In this document: one piece after another, positions 1 to 7,408 of the stretch
Position numbering within the stretch: position 1 is the stretch's first letter
Layout of the letters: each line of letters starts with the position of its first letter
From: Streptomyces coelicoflavus
GTDB taxonomy: Bacteria > Actinomycetota > Actinomycetes > Streptomycetales > Streptomycetaceae
DNA length: 64,000 nt
NCBI RefSeq assembly: GCF_003112555.1
Contig: NZ_BEWB01000006.1
Span: 372,001-436,000, forward strand
Direction: 5' to 3'
The notes under the pieces: generated by a model
What the model saw: only the letters and a program-made list of their open reading frames with translations
What the model was told of the DNA's origin: nothing
Database searches by the model: none
Program-made: the position numbers and the translations under genes

Positions 1-341
1 CCCGGGCGTACGCCCCCTACTCCGGGTACGCGGTCGGCGCCGCCGCCCTGGTCGACGACGGCCGCACCGTCACCGGCTGCAACGTGGAGAACGCCAGCTA
101 CGGCATCGGCCTGTGCGCCGAGTGCGGTCTGGTCTCCCAGTTGCAGCTGACCGGCGGGGGCCGGCTGACGCACTTCGTCTGCGTCGACGGCGAGGGCGAG
201 GTACTCGTCCCCTGCGGCCGCTGCCGGCAGTTGCTGTACGAGTTCGGCGGCCCGGAGCTGCTGCTCGAGACCCCGGAGGGGATCCTCCCCCTGTCCCGGA
301 TGCTCCCGCAGGCCTTCGGCCCCGACCACCTCACGAAGTAA
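1..341 (+). CDS. cdd: Cytidine deaminase, 5'-truncated by window edge
   Basis: Zinc-dependent hydrolytic deaminase converting cytidine and deoxycytidine to uridine and deoxyuridine in pyrimidine salvage. The reading frame is open at the left edge (first full codon at base 3). The substrate-binding motif NVENASYG, the zinc/catalytic motif CAEC and the second zinc motif PCGRCRQLL are all present in order, so only the first 15-20 residues should be missing. The stop is 12 bases before the deoA start, so the two genes are almost certainly co-transcribed: deaminated nucleoside can be passed to thymidine/uridine phosphorolysis. Identification is firm; the true start lies outside the window. Confidence 0.95.
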   Translation, partial: RAYAPYSGYAVGAAALVDDGRTVTGCNVENASYGIGLCAECGLVSQLQLTGGGRLTHFVCVDGEGEVLVPCGRCRQLLYEFGGPELLLETPEGILPLSRMLPQAFGPDHLTK

Positions 342-353
342 GGACAGCCAGAC

Positions 354-1637
354 ATGGCCATGGACGTCATCTCCGTCATCCGCACCAAGCGGGACCGCGG
401 CGAGCTGACCGGCGAGCAGATCGACTGGGTCATCGACGCCTACACGCGCGGCGAGGTGGCCGACGAGCAGATGGCGTCGCTCGCGATGGCGATCCTGCTC
501 AACGGCATGAACCGCGGCGAGATCGCCCGCTGGACGGCCGCGATGATCGCCTCGGGCGAGCGCATGGACTTCTCGTCGCTGTCCCGCCCGACCGCCGACA
601 AGCACTCCACGGGCGGCGTCGGCGACAAGATCACCCTGCCGCTCGCGCCCCTGGTGGCGGCCTGCGGCGCGGCCGTCCCGCAGCTCTCCGGCCGCGGTCT
701 CGGCCACACCGGCGGCACCCTGGACAAGCTGGAGTCGATCCCGGGCTGGCGCGCCCTCCTCTCCAACGAGGAGATGCTGGACGTCCTGGACACCACCGGC
801 GCGGTGATCTGCGCCGCGGGTGACGGCCTGGCCCCCGCCGACAAGAAGCTCTACGCGCTGCGCGACGTCACGGGCACGGTCGAGGCGATCCCGCTCATCG
901 CCTCCTCCATCATGTCCAAGAAGATCGCCGAGGGCACCGGCTCGCTGGTCCTGGACGTGAAGGTGGGCTCGGGAGCCTTCATGAAGACCATCGAGGACGC
1001 CCGCGAGCTGGCCTCCACGATGGTCGGCCTCGGCACCGACCACGGCGTGAAGACGGTCGCGCTCCTCACCGACATGGCCACCCCGCTCGGTCTCACCGCG
1101 GGCAACGCCCTGGAGGTCCGCGAGTCGGTCGAGGTCCTGGCCGGCGGCGGCCCCTCCGACGTGGTCGAGCTGACCCTCGCCCTGGCCCGCGAGATGCTCG
1201 ACGCGGCGGGCCTGAAGGACGCCGACCCGGCGAAGGCGCTGGCCGACGGCTCCGCGATGGACGTCTGGCGCCGCATGATCGCGGCCCAGGGCGGCGACCC
1301 GGACGCGGCCCTGCCCACGTCGAAGGAGCAGCACGTGGTGAAGGCGGGCGTCTCCGGCGTCCTGACCCGCCTCGACGCCTACGACATCGGCGTCGCCGCC
1401 TGGCGCCTGGGCGCGGGCCGCGCCCGCAAGGAGGACCCGGTGCAGGCCGCCGCGGGCGTCGAACTCCACGCCAAGCCCGGCGACACGGTCACGGAGGGCC
1501 AGCCCCTCCTCACCCTCCACACGGACACCCCGGACCGCTTCGAGTACGCCCTCGCGGCGGTGGAGGGCGCGTACGACGTGGCCCCGGCGGGAACGGACTT
1601 CACGGCCTCGCCGGTGGTGCGGGAACGTATCGCCTGA
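354..1637 (+). CDS. deoA: Thymidine (pyrimidine-nucleoside) phosphorylase
   Basis: Phosphorolyses thymidine/deoxyuridine to base plus deoxyribose-1-phosphate in the cytosol. The 427-residue length fits the family. Visible marks are the phosphate-binding STGGVGDK stretch near residue 85 and the family signature SGRGLGHTGGTLDKLE near residues 112-127. An AAGGA ribosome site sits about 10 bases before ATG 354; a second in-frame ATG follows at 360, so the start could be two codons later. It follows cdd at 12 bases. Its product, after mutase action, feeds DeoC encoded at 20104-21087. Confidence 0.96.
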   Translation: MAMDVISVIRTKRDRGELTGEQIDWVIDAYTRGEVADEQMASLAMAILLNGMNRGEIARWTAAMIASGERMDFSSLSRPTADKHSTGGVGDKITLPLAPLVAACGAAVPQLSGRGLGHTGGTLDKLESIPGWRALLSNEEMLDVLDTTGAVICAAGDGLAPADKKLYALRDVTGTVEAIPLIASSIMSKKIAEGTGSLVLDVKVGSGAFMKTIEDARELASTMVGLGTDHGVKTVALLTDMATPLGLTAGNALEVRESVEVLAGGGPSDVVELTLALAREMLDAAGLKDADPAKALADGSAMDVWRRMIAAQGGDPDAALPTSKEQHVVKAGVSGVLTRLDAYDIGVAAWRLGAGRARKEDPVQAAAGVELHAKPGDTVTEGQPLLTLHTDTPDRFEYALAAVEGAYDVAPAGTDFTASPVVRERIA

Positions 1638-1659
1638 CCTGGTGTTTCCCCATTCGGGT

Positions 1660-1693
1660 GAACGGGACCGGTGGACCTCCGCCGGTCCCGTTC
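1660..1693 (+). terminator. Hairpin terminator after deoA
   Basis: A perfect 12-bp inverted repeat, GAACGGGACCGG and its complement, flanks a 10-base loop and begins 22 bases after the deoA stop. There is no T-tract, as is usual in Streptomyces. It separates the cdd-deoA unit from the Uma2 gene. Confidence 0.75.
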
Positions 1694-1734
1694 GGCATGC
1701 TGGGATCGGTGACGCACCGAATAGGAGAACCGCC

Positions 1735-2319
1735 ATGAGCGCACTCACCGTGAGCCAGGAGCCCGACCAGAACTGGGACGACCTCGTCCGGTTCTGGGAG
1801 GAGATGGATTGGCCCGAGGGCAGCAAGGTGGAGATCATCGAGGGGATCGTCACCGTGTCACCTGCTCCTGGACTGCCTCACAACGTCATCGCAGCGCGCA
1901 TCCATCGGCGCTTGATCTCGGCGATCCCCGAGGATTGGGAGGTTTTCCAGACGTTGGCAATCTCCGTTCCGTCCCGCTTGGGGATGCTCATTCCGGATGT
2001 TGTGGTGGCACAGCTGCCTGATCACACGGAGTCCGACACCCATATCCCCGCAGCCCTCGCGGAACTCGTCGTCGAGGTCACCTCCAAGTCCAACGCCCGG
2101 CACGACCGCATCAGCAAGCCCGCCGCCTACGCCACCGCGGGAATCCCGCTCTACCTCCTCGTCGACCGATGGGCACCCGGCGGACCGACGGCGACGCTGT
2201 ACGGCGAACCGAAGGGTGACGTCTACCGGGTACTGAGCGCCGCGAAGTTCGGCGACCCCCTCAAGCTCCCCGCCCCCTTCGACCTGACCCTCGACACCGG
2301 CGAGTTCCCCGAGGCCTGA
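1735..2319 (+). CDS. Uma2 family (DUF820) restriction-endonuclease-fold protein
   Basis: Predicted 194-residue soluble protein of the Uma2/DUF820 family, a PD-(D/E)XK nuclease-like fold that is very abundant in Streptomyces and cyanobacteria but of unknown cellular role. The core is visible: an acidic start (VEIIEGIVTVSPAP), the Asp strand in LIPDVVVAQ, then the E-x-x-x-K-like VVEVTSKS and a DRISKPAAYATAGIPLYLLVDR segment typical of the family. ATG 1735 is chosen because AGGAG lies 8 bases upstream; longer in-frame extensions run through the upstream hairpin. Third-position GC is somewhat lower than in its neighbours, consistent with a mobile accessory family. No cognate partner gene is seen. 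Confidence 0.85.
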   Translation: MSALTVSQEPDQNWDDLVRFWEEMDWPEGSKVEIIEGIVTVSPAPGLPHNVIAARIHRRLISAIPEDWEVFQTLAISVPSRLGMLIPDVVVAQLPDHTESDTHIPAALAELVVEVTSKSNARHDRISKPAAYATAGIPLYLLVDRWAPGGPTATLYGEPKGDVYRVLSAAKFGDPLKLPAPFDLTLDTGEFPEA

Positions 2320-2320
2320 G

Positions 2321-2469
2321 TCACCCCAGAACCGTCGCCACCCCCACCAGCACCGGCACGGACACCACTGTCGAGACCAGGATCGCGTCGCGGGCCAGGC
2401 GTGGCCGAGCACATAGCCCACCCCGATCACGACCGCGATGACCGCGAAGCCGGTCAGCACCCCCTGCAC
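2321..2469 (-). pseudogene. Remnant of an AEC (auxin efflux carrier) family transporter
   Basis: From GTG 2469, preceded by an AGGGGG ribosome site, the reverse strand encodes a typical AEC N-terminus (VQGVLTGFAVIAVVIGVGY, first membrane helix). About 25 codons later, and in another frame, it encodes a typical AEC C-terminus (LARDAILVSTVVSV followed by VPVLVGVATVLG and a stop at 2321). The roughly 250 residues in between are missing. This is best read as one internal deletion with frameshift that left both gene ends in place; no functional transporter can be made. The assignment to AEC rests on recall of the family's conserved ends. Confidence 0.7.
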
Positions 2470-2603
2470 GGCACCCCCTGCCGGACGAGGGGGCGGGTGC
2501 CGGGCGGCGCGGCAGAGGGGGGACCGGGTATGTGGGGCATACAGCGAACCCTCTGCCGGAGGGCACGCGCAGGTCAATGTGATCCCCGACCACCCCGGCA
2601 CCG

Positions 2604-2990
2604 ATGATTTCCCGGCGCATGCCGGGTCTACCGCACGTGGACGCCGTGACACCCGCCGTACTCGTGCTGCCGGGGCCCGTCTCCCGAGGGGAGACGCCCC
2701 GGTTCTGCGACGAGGTGCGCGCGCTGCTGGAAAGCACCCGGGCCGGGGTGGTCGTCTGTGACGTCGGCGGCCTCGGCCCCCCGGGGCTCGCCGCCGTCGA
2801 CCTGCTGGCCCGCCTGGAGCTGACCGCCCGGCGGGCCGGGGGCCGGATCAGGCTGCGGGACCCCGATCCGGCCCTGCACGGACTACTGGACCTCGTCGGC
2901 CTCCGCTTCGAGACGGAGCGGCAGGTCGAACAGCGGGAACCACCGCTTGGTGTCGAGGAAGCAGTGGAACCCGGTGATGCGGCCGTCTGA
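2604..2990 (+). CDS. STAS-domain protein (anti-sigma-factor-antagonist-like)
   Basis: A 128-residue protein with a STAS-like alternation of strands and helices: VLVLPGPVSRG, VVVCDVGGL, a helix DLLARLELTARRAGG and RIRLRDPDPALHGLLDLVGL. STAS proteins usually bind anti-sigma factors or form regulatory platforms. The usual phosphorylatable Ser after the DxxG loop is absent: the loop reads GLGPPGL. ATG 2604 or ATG 2622 could be the start. The last 108 bases overlap, tail to tail, the sigma-factor gene on the other strand, so transcription of the pair may interfere. A role with that sigma factor is only suggested by position. Confidence 0.6.
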   Translation: MISRRMPGLPHVDAVTPAVLVLPGPVSRGETPRFCDEVRALLESTRAGVVVCDVGGLGPPGLAAVDLLARLELTARRAGGRIRLRDPDPALHGLLDLVGLRFETERQVEQREPPLGVEEAVEPGDAAV

Positions 2991-3887
2991 GATCTCCAGC
3001 ACCTGCACCGCCCACGGCGCGAAGCCGCCCGCCTCCGGGTCCGGCTTGTAGTGCGCGAAGGCGGGCAGCCCGTTGGCCTCCACCCGCAGCAGCCGGGAGC
3101 CCGCGCACGCCGCGCCGAGCGTGGACATGAAGCCGGTGATGTCCGCCGGACCGGCCAGCCACAGGTCGAACGGCGGCATCGTCATGACCGCGTCCTCGTG
3201 CAGGAGGGCCGTCAGCGCCGTCATGTCATAGCCCTCGAAGGCCGCGACATAGCGCTCCAGGAGCTTCTGCTGCTCCTCGTCCAGCGGGTCCGACACCGCC
3301 GCGTCGGCCCCCCGGTCCTCCCGCTCGGCGAGCGTCGCGCGGGCCCGCTGAAGGGCGCTGTTGACGGAGGCGACCGACGTGCCGAGCAGCTCGGCGACCT
3401 CGCTCGCCTTCCACGCCAGCACCTCGCGCAGGATCAGCACCGCCCGCTGCTTGGGCGGCAGCTGTTGCAGGGCGGCCATGAACGCGAGCCGCACCGACTC
3501 CTTCGCGACCGCGGCCTCGGCCGGGTCGGCGGTCTGCGGCAGCACGCGGGCGTCCGGCATCGGCTCCAGCCAGGTGTGGTCCGGGCGGGGGGACAGCGCG
3601 GCCTGGGCGAGCGGCGTCGCCTCCGTCAGATCCATCGGGCGCGCCCGCTTGTTGCCCGCGGTCAGCATGTCCAGGCAGACATTGGTCGCGATCCGGTACA
3701 GCCAGGAGCGCAGGCTGGAGCGGCCCTCGAACTTGTCGTAGCTCCGCCAGGCGCGCACCAGGGTGTCCTGCACCGCGTCCTCGGCCTCGAAGGAGGAACC
3801 GAGCATCCGATAGCAGTACCCCGTCAGCTCGGGCCGGTGCTTCTCCAGCGCCGAGTCCAGCTCCGGCGTCACGGTGCCGTTGGTCAT
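2883..3887 (-). CDS. ECF-type sigma factor with SnoaL-like C-terminal domain
   Basis: A 334-residue sigma-70 family protein. Region 2 (DAVQDTLVRAW and SLRSWLYRIATNVCLD) and region 4 (LPPKQRAVLILREVLAWKAS followed by EVAELLGTS) are clear. The C-terminal 120 residues form a SnoaL/NTF2-like domain (LERYVAAFEGYDMTALTALL, PPFDLWLAGPADI). It resembles the SigG-like TIGR02960 group rather than ECF41, since it lacks the WLPEP motif of the factor at 44188. Such factors usually have no classical anti-sigma partner and the extra domain modulates activity. ATG 3887 (MTNGTV) is preferred over GTG 3902 because GGTGGACGG precedes it. No anti-sigma gene is adjacent; a STAS gene converges on it. Confidence 0.88.
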   Translation of the reverse strand: MTNGTVTPELDSALEKHRPELTGYCYRMLGSSFEAEDAVQDTLVRAWRSYDKFEGRSSLRSWLYRIATNVCLDMLTAGNKRARPMDLTEATPLAQAALSPRPDHTWLEPMPDARVLPQTADPAEAAVAKESVRLAFMAALQQLPPKQRAVLILREVLAWKASEVAELLGTSVASVNSALQRARATLAEREDRGADAAVSDPLDEEQQKLLERYVAAFEGYDMTALTALLHEDAVMTMPPFDLWLAGPADITGFMSTLGAACAGSRLLRVEANGLPAFAHYKPDPEAGGFAPWAVQVLEISDGRITGFHCFLDTKRWFPLFDLPLRLEAEADEVQ

Positions 3888-3998
3888 CGTCCGTCCACCC
3901 ACCCCTGTGGCGTCCCGTCGTGCGCGTCTTCGCGCCTCGCACTTCGGAAGCTACCGCAGGGGACTGACAATGGCCTGTGCAGTCAAGAAAGGCGCAGG

Positions 3999-5297
3999 TC
4001 AGCGGGGCAGGCTCAGAGCCCTCACCGGCGTGCCCGCGGCCCGGCGCGCGGCCAGCGACCCGGACACCGTGATCACCACGACGCCCAGCACCGCGAGGAC
4101 CCCCACCGCGACCGTCCCGGCCCAGCCGCCGGAGTGGAAGGCCACCGCGCCGACCGTACTGCCCGCGCTGGAGCCGACGTAGTAGGCGGACTGGTACAGC
4201 GCCGAGGCCTGGGCGCGGCCGTGCTGGGCGGTCTTCCCGACCGCCGAGGAGGCGACCGCGTGCCCGGCGAAGAAGCCCGCCGTGATCAGCACCAGGCCCA
4301 GGAGGACCAGCGGCAGCGACGGCGCCAGGGACAGCAGCAGCCCCGCGGCCGTCGTGCCGGCGCCCAGATACAGCGCCCCGCGGCGGCCGAGGCGGCCCAC
4401 CAGACGGCCCGCCGTCGACGCCGAGACCGTGCCGACCAGGTAGACCAGGAAGATCGAGCCGATCAGGCCCTGGGGGAGCGAGAACGGCGCCTCCGTCAGG
4501 CGGTAGCCGATCACCGTGTAGATGCCGCCGAACACCGTCATGAACAGCGCGCCGATCGCGTACAGGCGGCGCAGCAGCGGGTTGGCGAGGTGGTCGCGCA
4601 CCGTGCGGACCAGGACCCGCGGGCGCAGCGAACCCGGCGTGAAGTGCTTCGGCGCCGGCAGCAGCAGCCGGAAGGCCACCGCGCACGCCACCGCGACCAG
4701 GCCGATCACGCCGACGGCGACCCGCCAGCCCCACTCCTGGGCCACCCAGCCGGTGATGACCCGGCCGCTCATCCCGCCGACGCTGTTGCCCGCCACGAAC
4801 AGGCCGATCGCGGTGACCAGCGCCCGCGGCCGGACCTCCTCCGCGAGGTAGGCCGTCGCCGAGGCCGGCAGCCCGGCCAGCGCCGCGCCCTGCACCGCCC
4901 GCAGCGCGACCAGCGCCGGCAGCGACGGGGCGAAGGGCACCAGCAGCCCGACGGTCACCGCGACCGCCAGCGACGCCGTCATGACCGTACGCCGTCCGAA
5001 CCGCTCCGACAGTGCGCTCATCGGCAGCACGAACACCGCGAGACCACCGGTCGCGGCGGCCACCGTCCAGCTCGCGTCGCTCGCCGTGACGCCCAGGTCG
5101 CCCGAGATCAGCGGCAGCAGGGCCTGGGTGGAGTAGAGGAGCGCGAAGGTCGCGACGCCCGCCAGGAACAGCGCGAGACTCATCCGGCGGTAGCCGGGGC
5201 CGCCCGGGGTCATGCGCGAGTCGGCGGAGGAGAGGGAGTCGGAGGCGGCGGATGCGGCGTCCACGATCGTGGACGCCCCGGTATCGGCGGGAGTCAT
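3999..5297 (-). CDS. MFS transporter (YnfM-like efflux permease)
   Basis: A 432-residue integral membrane protein of the major facilitator superfamily with about 12 predicted helices after a 30-residue hydrophilic N-terminus. The loop 2-3 motif ALSERFGRR and the RAVQGAALAGLPAS helix are typical of drug/amino-acid exporters near E. coli YnfM. It is divergent from a LysR regulator with 63 bases between starts, the usual layout of a regulator controlling an exporter. The substrate cannot be told from sequence. It ends about 110 bases from the sigma-factor start. Confidence 0.9.
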   Translation of the reverse strand: MTPADTGASTIVDAASAASDSLSSADSRMTPGGPGYRRMSLALFLAGVATFALLYSTQALLPLISGDLGVTASDASWTVAAATGGLAVFVLPMSALSERFGRRTVMTASLAVAVTVGLLVPFAPSLPALVALRAVQGAALAGLPASATAYLAEEVRPRALVTAIGLFVAGNSVGGMSGRVITGWVAQEWGWRVAVGVIGLVAVACAVAFRLLLPAPKHFTPGSLRPRVLVRTVRDHLANPLLRRLYAIGALFMTVFGGIYTVIGYRLTEAPFSLPQGLIGSIFLVYLVGTVSASTAGRLVGRLGRRGALYLGAGTTAAGLLLSLAPSLPLVLLGLVLITAGFFAGHAVASSAVGKTAQHGRAQASALYQSAYYVGSSAGSTVGAVAFHSGGWAGTVAVGVLAVLGVVVITVSGSLAARRAAGTPVRALSLPR

Positions 5298-5360
5298 GCC
5301 CCGAAGGTACGAAGCCCCTTACTCATCCGTCCAATGCATGGAATGGCCATAATCGTTCCC
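5298..5360. promoter_or_regulatory. Divergent MFS/LysR promoter region with dyad
   Basis: The short, relatively AT-rich spacer between the divergent transporter and LysR genes holds CCAATGCATGGAATGG followed by CCATAAT. The two overlapping inverted elements are the size of a LysR-type operator. The assignment is positional. Confidence 0.4.
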
Positions 5361-6314
5361 ATGGTGCATCAGCAAAGCTCACGGCCCCGCCTGTCACCTT
5401 CCGGTGACACAGAAGACATCGTCGCGCTGCTCGCGCCCCGCCTCGCGCACTTCGCCGGCGTGGCCCGCACCGAGCACGTCACCCGGGCCGCCCAGGAGAT
5501 GAACGTCCCCCAGTCCACCCTCTCCCGCGCCCTCGTCCGCCTCGAGGAGGACCTCGGCGTCGACCTGTTCGTCCGCCGCGGCCGCACCCTCGCGCTGACC
5601 GTCGCCGGGCGCACCTTCCTCGGCTCCGTCGAGCGCGCCCTCGCCGAGGTCGAGCGGGCCGCCGACGAGGTCCGCGCCGACGCCGATCCGGCCACCGGCA
5701 AGGTCGCCTTCGGCTTCCTGCACACCATGGGCGCCGAGACCGTCCCCGGCCTGCTGCACGCCTTCCGCGCCGACCACCCCCGCGTCCGTTTCAGCCTCGT
5801 CCAGAACTACGGCGAGGCCATGCTGGAGCGGCTGCGCGCCGGGGAGCTGGACCTGTGCCTGACCTCCCCGGTCCCCGACGCCCCCGACCTGGTCGCCCGC
5901 CGCCTCGACGAGCAGAAGCTGCGCCTGGTCGTGCCGGCCGACCACTCCCTGGCCGGACGCAGACGCATCCGCCTCGCCGAGGCCGCCGACGAGATCTTCG
6001 TGACCCTGGAGCCCGGCTACGGCCTGCGCCGCATCACCGACGCGCTGTGCAAGGAGGCCGGGTTCCGGCCCAGGGTGGCCTTCGAGGGCGAGGAGGCGGA
6101 GACGCTGCGCGGCCTGGTCGCGGCCGGTCTCGGCGTCGCCCTGCTGCCGCCGCCCGCCGTGCCCCGCCCCGGCGTGGTCGAACTGACGGTCACGGCGCCG
6201 CGGGCCGCCCGCGAGATCGGCGTGGCCTGGCTGGCGGGACGCACGGACACGCCACCCGTGGCGGCGTTCAAGAAGTTCCTGCTGTCCCGGCGGGGCAGCC
6301 TGCTGCCGTCCTGA
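5361..6314 (+). CDS. LysR family transcriptional regulator
   Basis: A 317-residue LysR-type regulator. The N-terminal winged helix-turn-helix is at residues 20-80 (HVTRAAQEMNVPQSTLSRAL then VRLEEDLGVDLFVRRGRTLA). The inducer-binding domain follows (TGKVAFGFLHTMGAETVPGL onward, including EEAETLRGLVAAGLGVALLP). ATG 5361 starts MVHQQSS; longer forms would run into the divergent promoter. It most likely controls the MFS exporter opposite it and its own synthesis. Its stop codon overlaps the first unit of a 25-bp tandem array. Confidence 0.92.
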   Translation: MVHQQSSRPRLSPSGDTEDIVALLAPRLAHFAGVARTEHVTRAAQEMNVPQSTLSRALVRLEEDLGVDLFVRRGRTLALTVAGRTFLGSVERALAEVERAADEVRADADPATGKVAFGFLHTMGAETVPGLLHAFRADHPRVRFSLVQNYGEAMLERLRAGELDLCLTSPVPDAPDLVARRLDEQKLRLVVPADHSLAGRRRIRLAEAADEIFVTLEPGYGLRRITDALCKEAGFRPRVAFEGEEAETLRGLVAAGLGVALLPPPAVPRPGVVELTVTAPRAAREIGVAWLAGRTDTPPVAAFKKFLLSRRGSLLPS

Positions 6315-6437
6315 GCCGTGCGTCGGGCCGCCGTCCCGAGCCGTGCGCCGGACCGCCGTCCCGAGCCGTGCGCCGGGCCGCCGTCCCGAGCCGTGCGCCG
6401 GGCCGCCGTCCCGAGCCGTGCGCCGGGCCGCCGTCCC
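6313..6437. repeat. Five-copy 25-bp tandem repeat
   Basis: Five head-to-tail copies of a 25-bp unit beginning GAGCCGTGCGCCGGGCCGCC run from 6313 to 6437 and end in a partial sixth copy. Copies 3-5 are identical; copy 1 has T and copy 2 has A at single positions. The first unit includes the LysR stop codon. There are no spacers, so it is not a CRISPR. It fills the gap between the LysR gene and the convergent hydrolase-like gene. Confidence 0.9.
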
Positions 6438-6464
6438 GAGCCTCCGGCCTCCGGAGGGGGCGCG

Positions 6465-7226
6465 CTACCGCCGCAACGACTTGCCGAACCCCGCCGCGAG
6501 CGGCATCCGCAGTCCCAGCGGCGGGGGAGCGGCCAGGGCGTCCTCCACCGGGCGCGAGAAGGACTGCCCGAACAGCGCGCCCATCACGAAGTCCTCGGCC
6601 AGCGCGGCGACCTCGTCACGGTACTGGCGCAGCCCGTGGCCGTCGGAGTGCACCTCGAACCGGCACACGGACCGGTTCGCCTTCTTCGCCCGCGAGGCGA
6701 GCCGGAACGACAACTCCGGGTCGCTGTGCGCGTCGTTCGTGCCGTGCACGATCAGCACCTGCCGCCCGGCGAGCTGCTTCACCGGTTCGGGTGGCGCGGC
6801 CACGTCGTCCTCCGGCAGCCAAGGGGCGATCGCCAGCGCCGAGTTGACGGCCTCGTGCCCGGCCGCCCGCAACGCCGCCCGGCCGCCCATGCCGGTGCCG
6901 AGCAGGCACAGGGGCACGTCGCCGTAACGCCGCACCGCTTCGTCCGCGGCCCATTCGGCGTCCCGGGCGAGGTGCGCCTCGGTGCCGTTCCAGCCGCGGT
7001 AGCGGTAGTGCACGACGTGCGTGGCCAGCCCCTCCTCCCGGCCCGCGCGTGCCAGCCTGCGCCCCAACGCGCGTACGGACGCGGCCGCGAGCAGCGCCGA
7101 GGGCCTGCGGTCGGACACCTCGTCACCCCCGGGGAGCAGCAGCACCACACCGCTCACCGCGGCCCCCTCCGGACCGGGCGTCCGCCCCAGCCGGGCCCGA
7201 CGGACCGGCGTCGCTTGCTGTGCCAT
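6465..7226 (-). CDS. Alpha/beta-hydrolase-fold protein without the nucleophile serine
   Basis: A 253-residue alpha/beta-hydrolase/dienelactone-hydrolase-like protein. It has the oxyanion-side strand VVLLLPGGDE, the nucleophile-elbow position LLGTGMGGRAAL, the acidic strand VLIVHGTNDAHSD and the His loop VHSDGHGLRQY. The elbow reads G-T-G-M-G where hydrolases have G-x-S-x-G, so the catalytic Ser is Gly while the Asp and His appear intact. Either it is a non-hydrolytic member (carrier or binding protein) or it uses another residue. The gene converges on LysR and is divergent from add. Confidence 0.8.
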   Translation of the reverse strand: MAQQATPVRRARLGRTPGPEGAAVSGVVLLLPGGDEVSDRRPSALLAAASVRALGRRLARAGREEGLATHVVHYRYRGWNGTEAHLARDAEWAADEAVRRYGDVPLCLLGTGMGGRAALRAAGHEAVNSALAIAPWLPEDDVAAPPEPVKQLAGRQVLIVHGTNDAHSDPELSFRLASRAKKANRSVCRFEVHSDGHGLRQYRDEVAALAEDFVMGALFGQSFSRPVEDALAAPPPLGLRMPLAAGFGKSLRR

Positions 7227-7380
7227 GACAGAAGATTCTCAGAAGACCAGGTGTACGGAACCCGTCCGCGCAGTCACCGTTACATATCGGGGAGTGCGTA
7301 CACCGGCCACGACGGCGCCCGATCCGGCCATATGGCCGGTCACCGCGCGTCCGTACGGGTTCGTGCGTTCGCCCGGTGTT

Positions 7381-7392
7381 CTACGCGCGTAG
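7381..7392. promoter_or_regulatory. Palindromic operator CTACGCGCGTAG upstream of add
   Basis: A perfect 12-bp palindrome centred on CG, 16 bases before the add start and overlapping where a ribosome site would begin. The identical 12-mer lies upstream of deoC (21107-21118) and of purine nucleoside phosphorylase (25272-25283). The central CG is typical of LacI-family operators. Binding protein not identified. Confidence 0.75.
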
Positions 7393-7408
7393 GAGTTAGA
7401 GTGCGGAA

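Noticed and set aside
3051..5360. Forward frame extending the LysR protein to 1087 residues
   Set aside because: It is antisense to the sigma factor and MFS genes and has shadow composition; LysR homology begins only at 5361.
6313..6437. CRISPR array
   Set aside because: Repeats are contiguous with no spacers, and no cas genes are present; the same holds for the arrays at 21916 and 23756.
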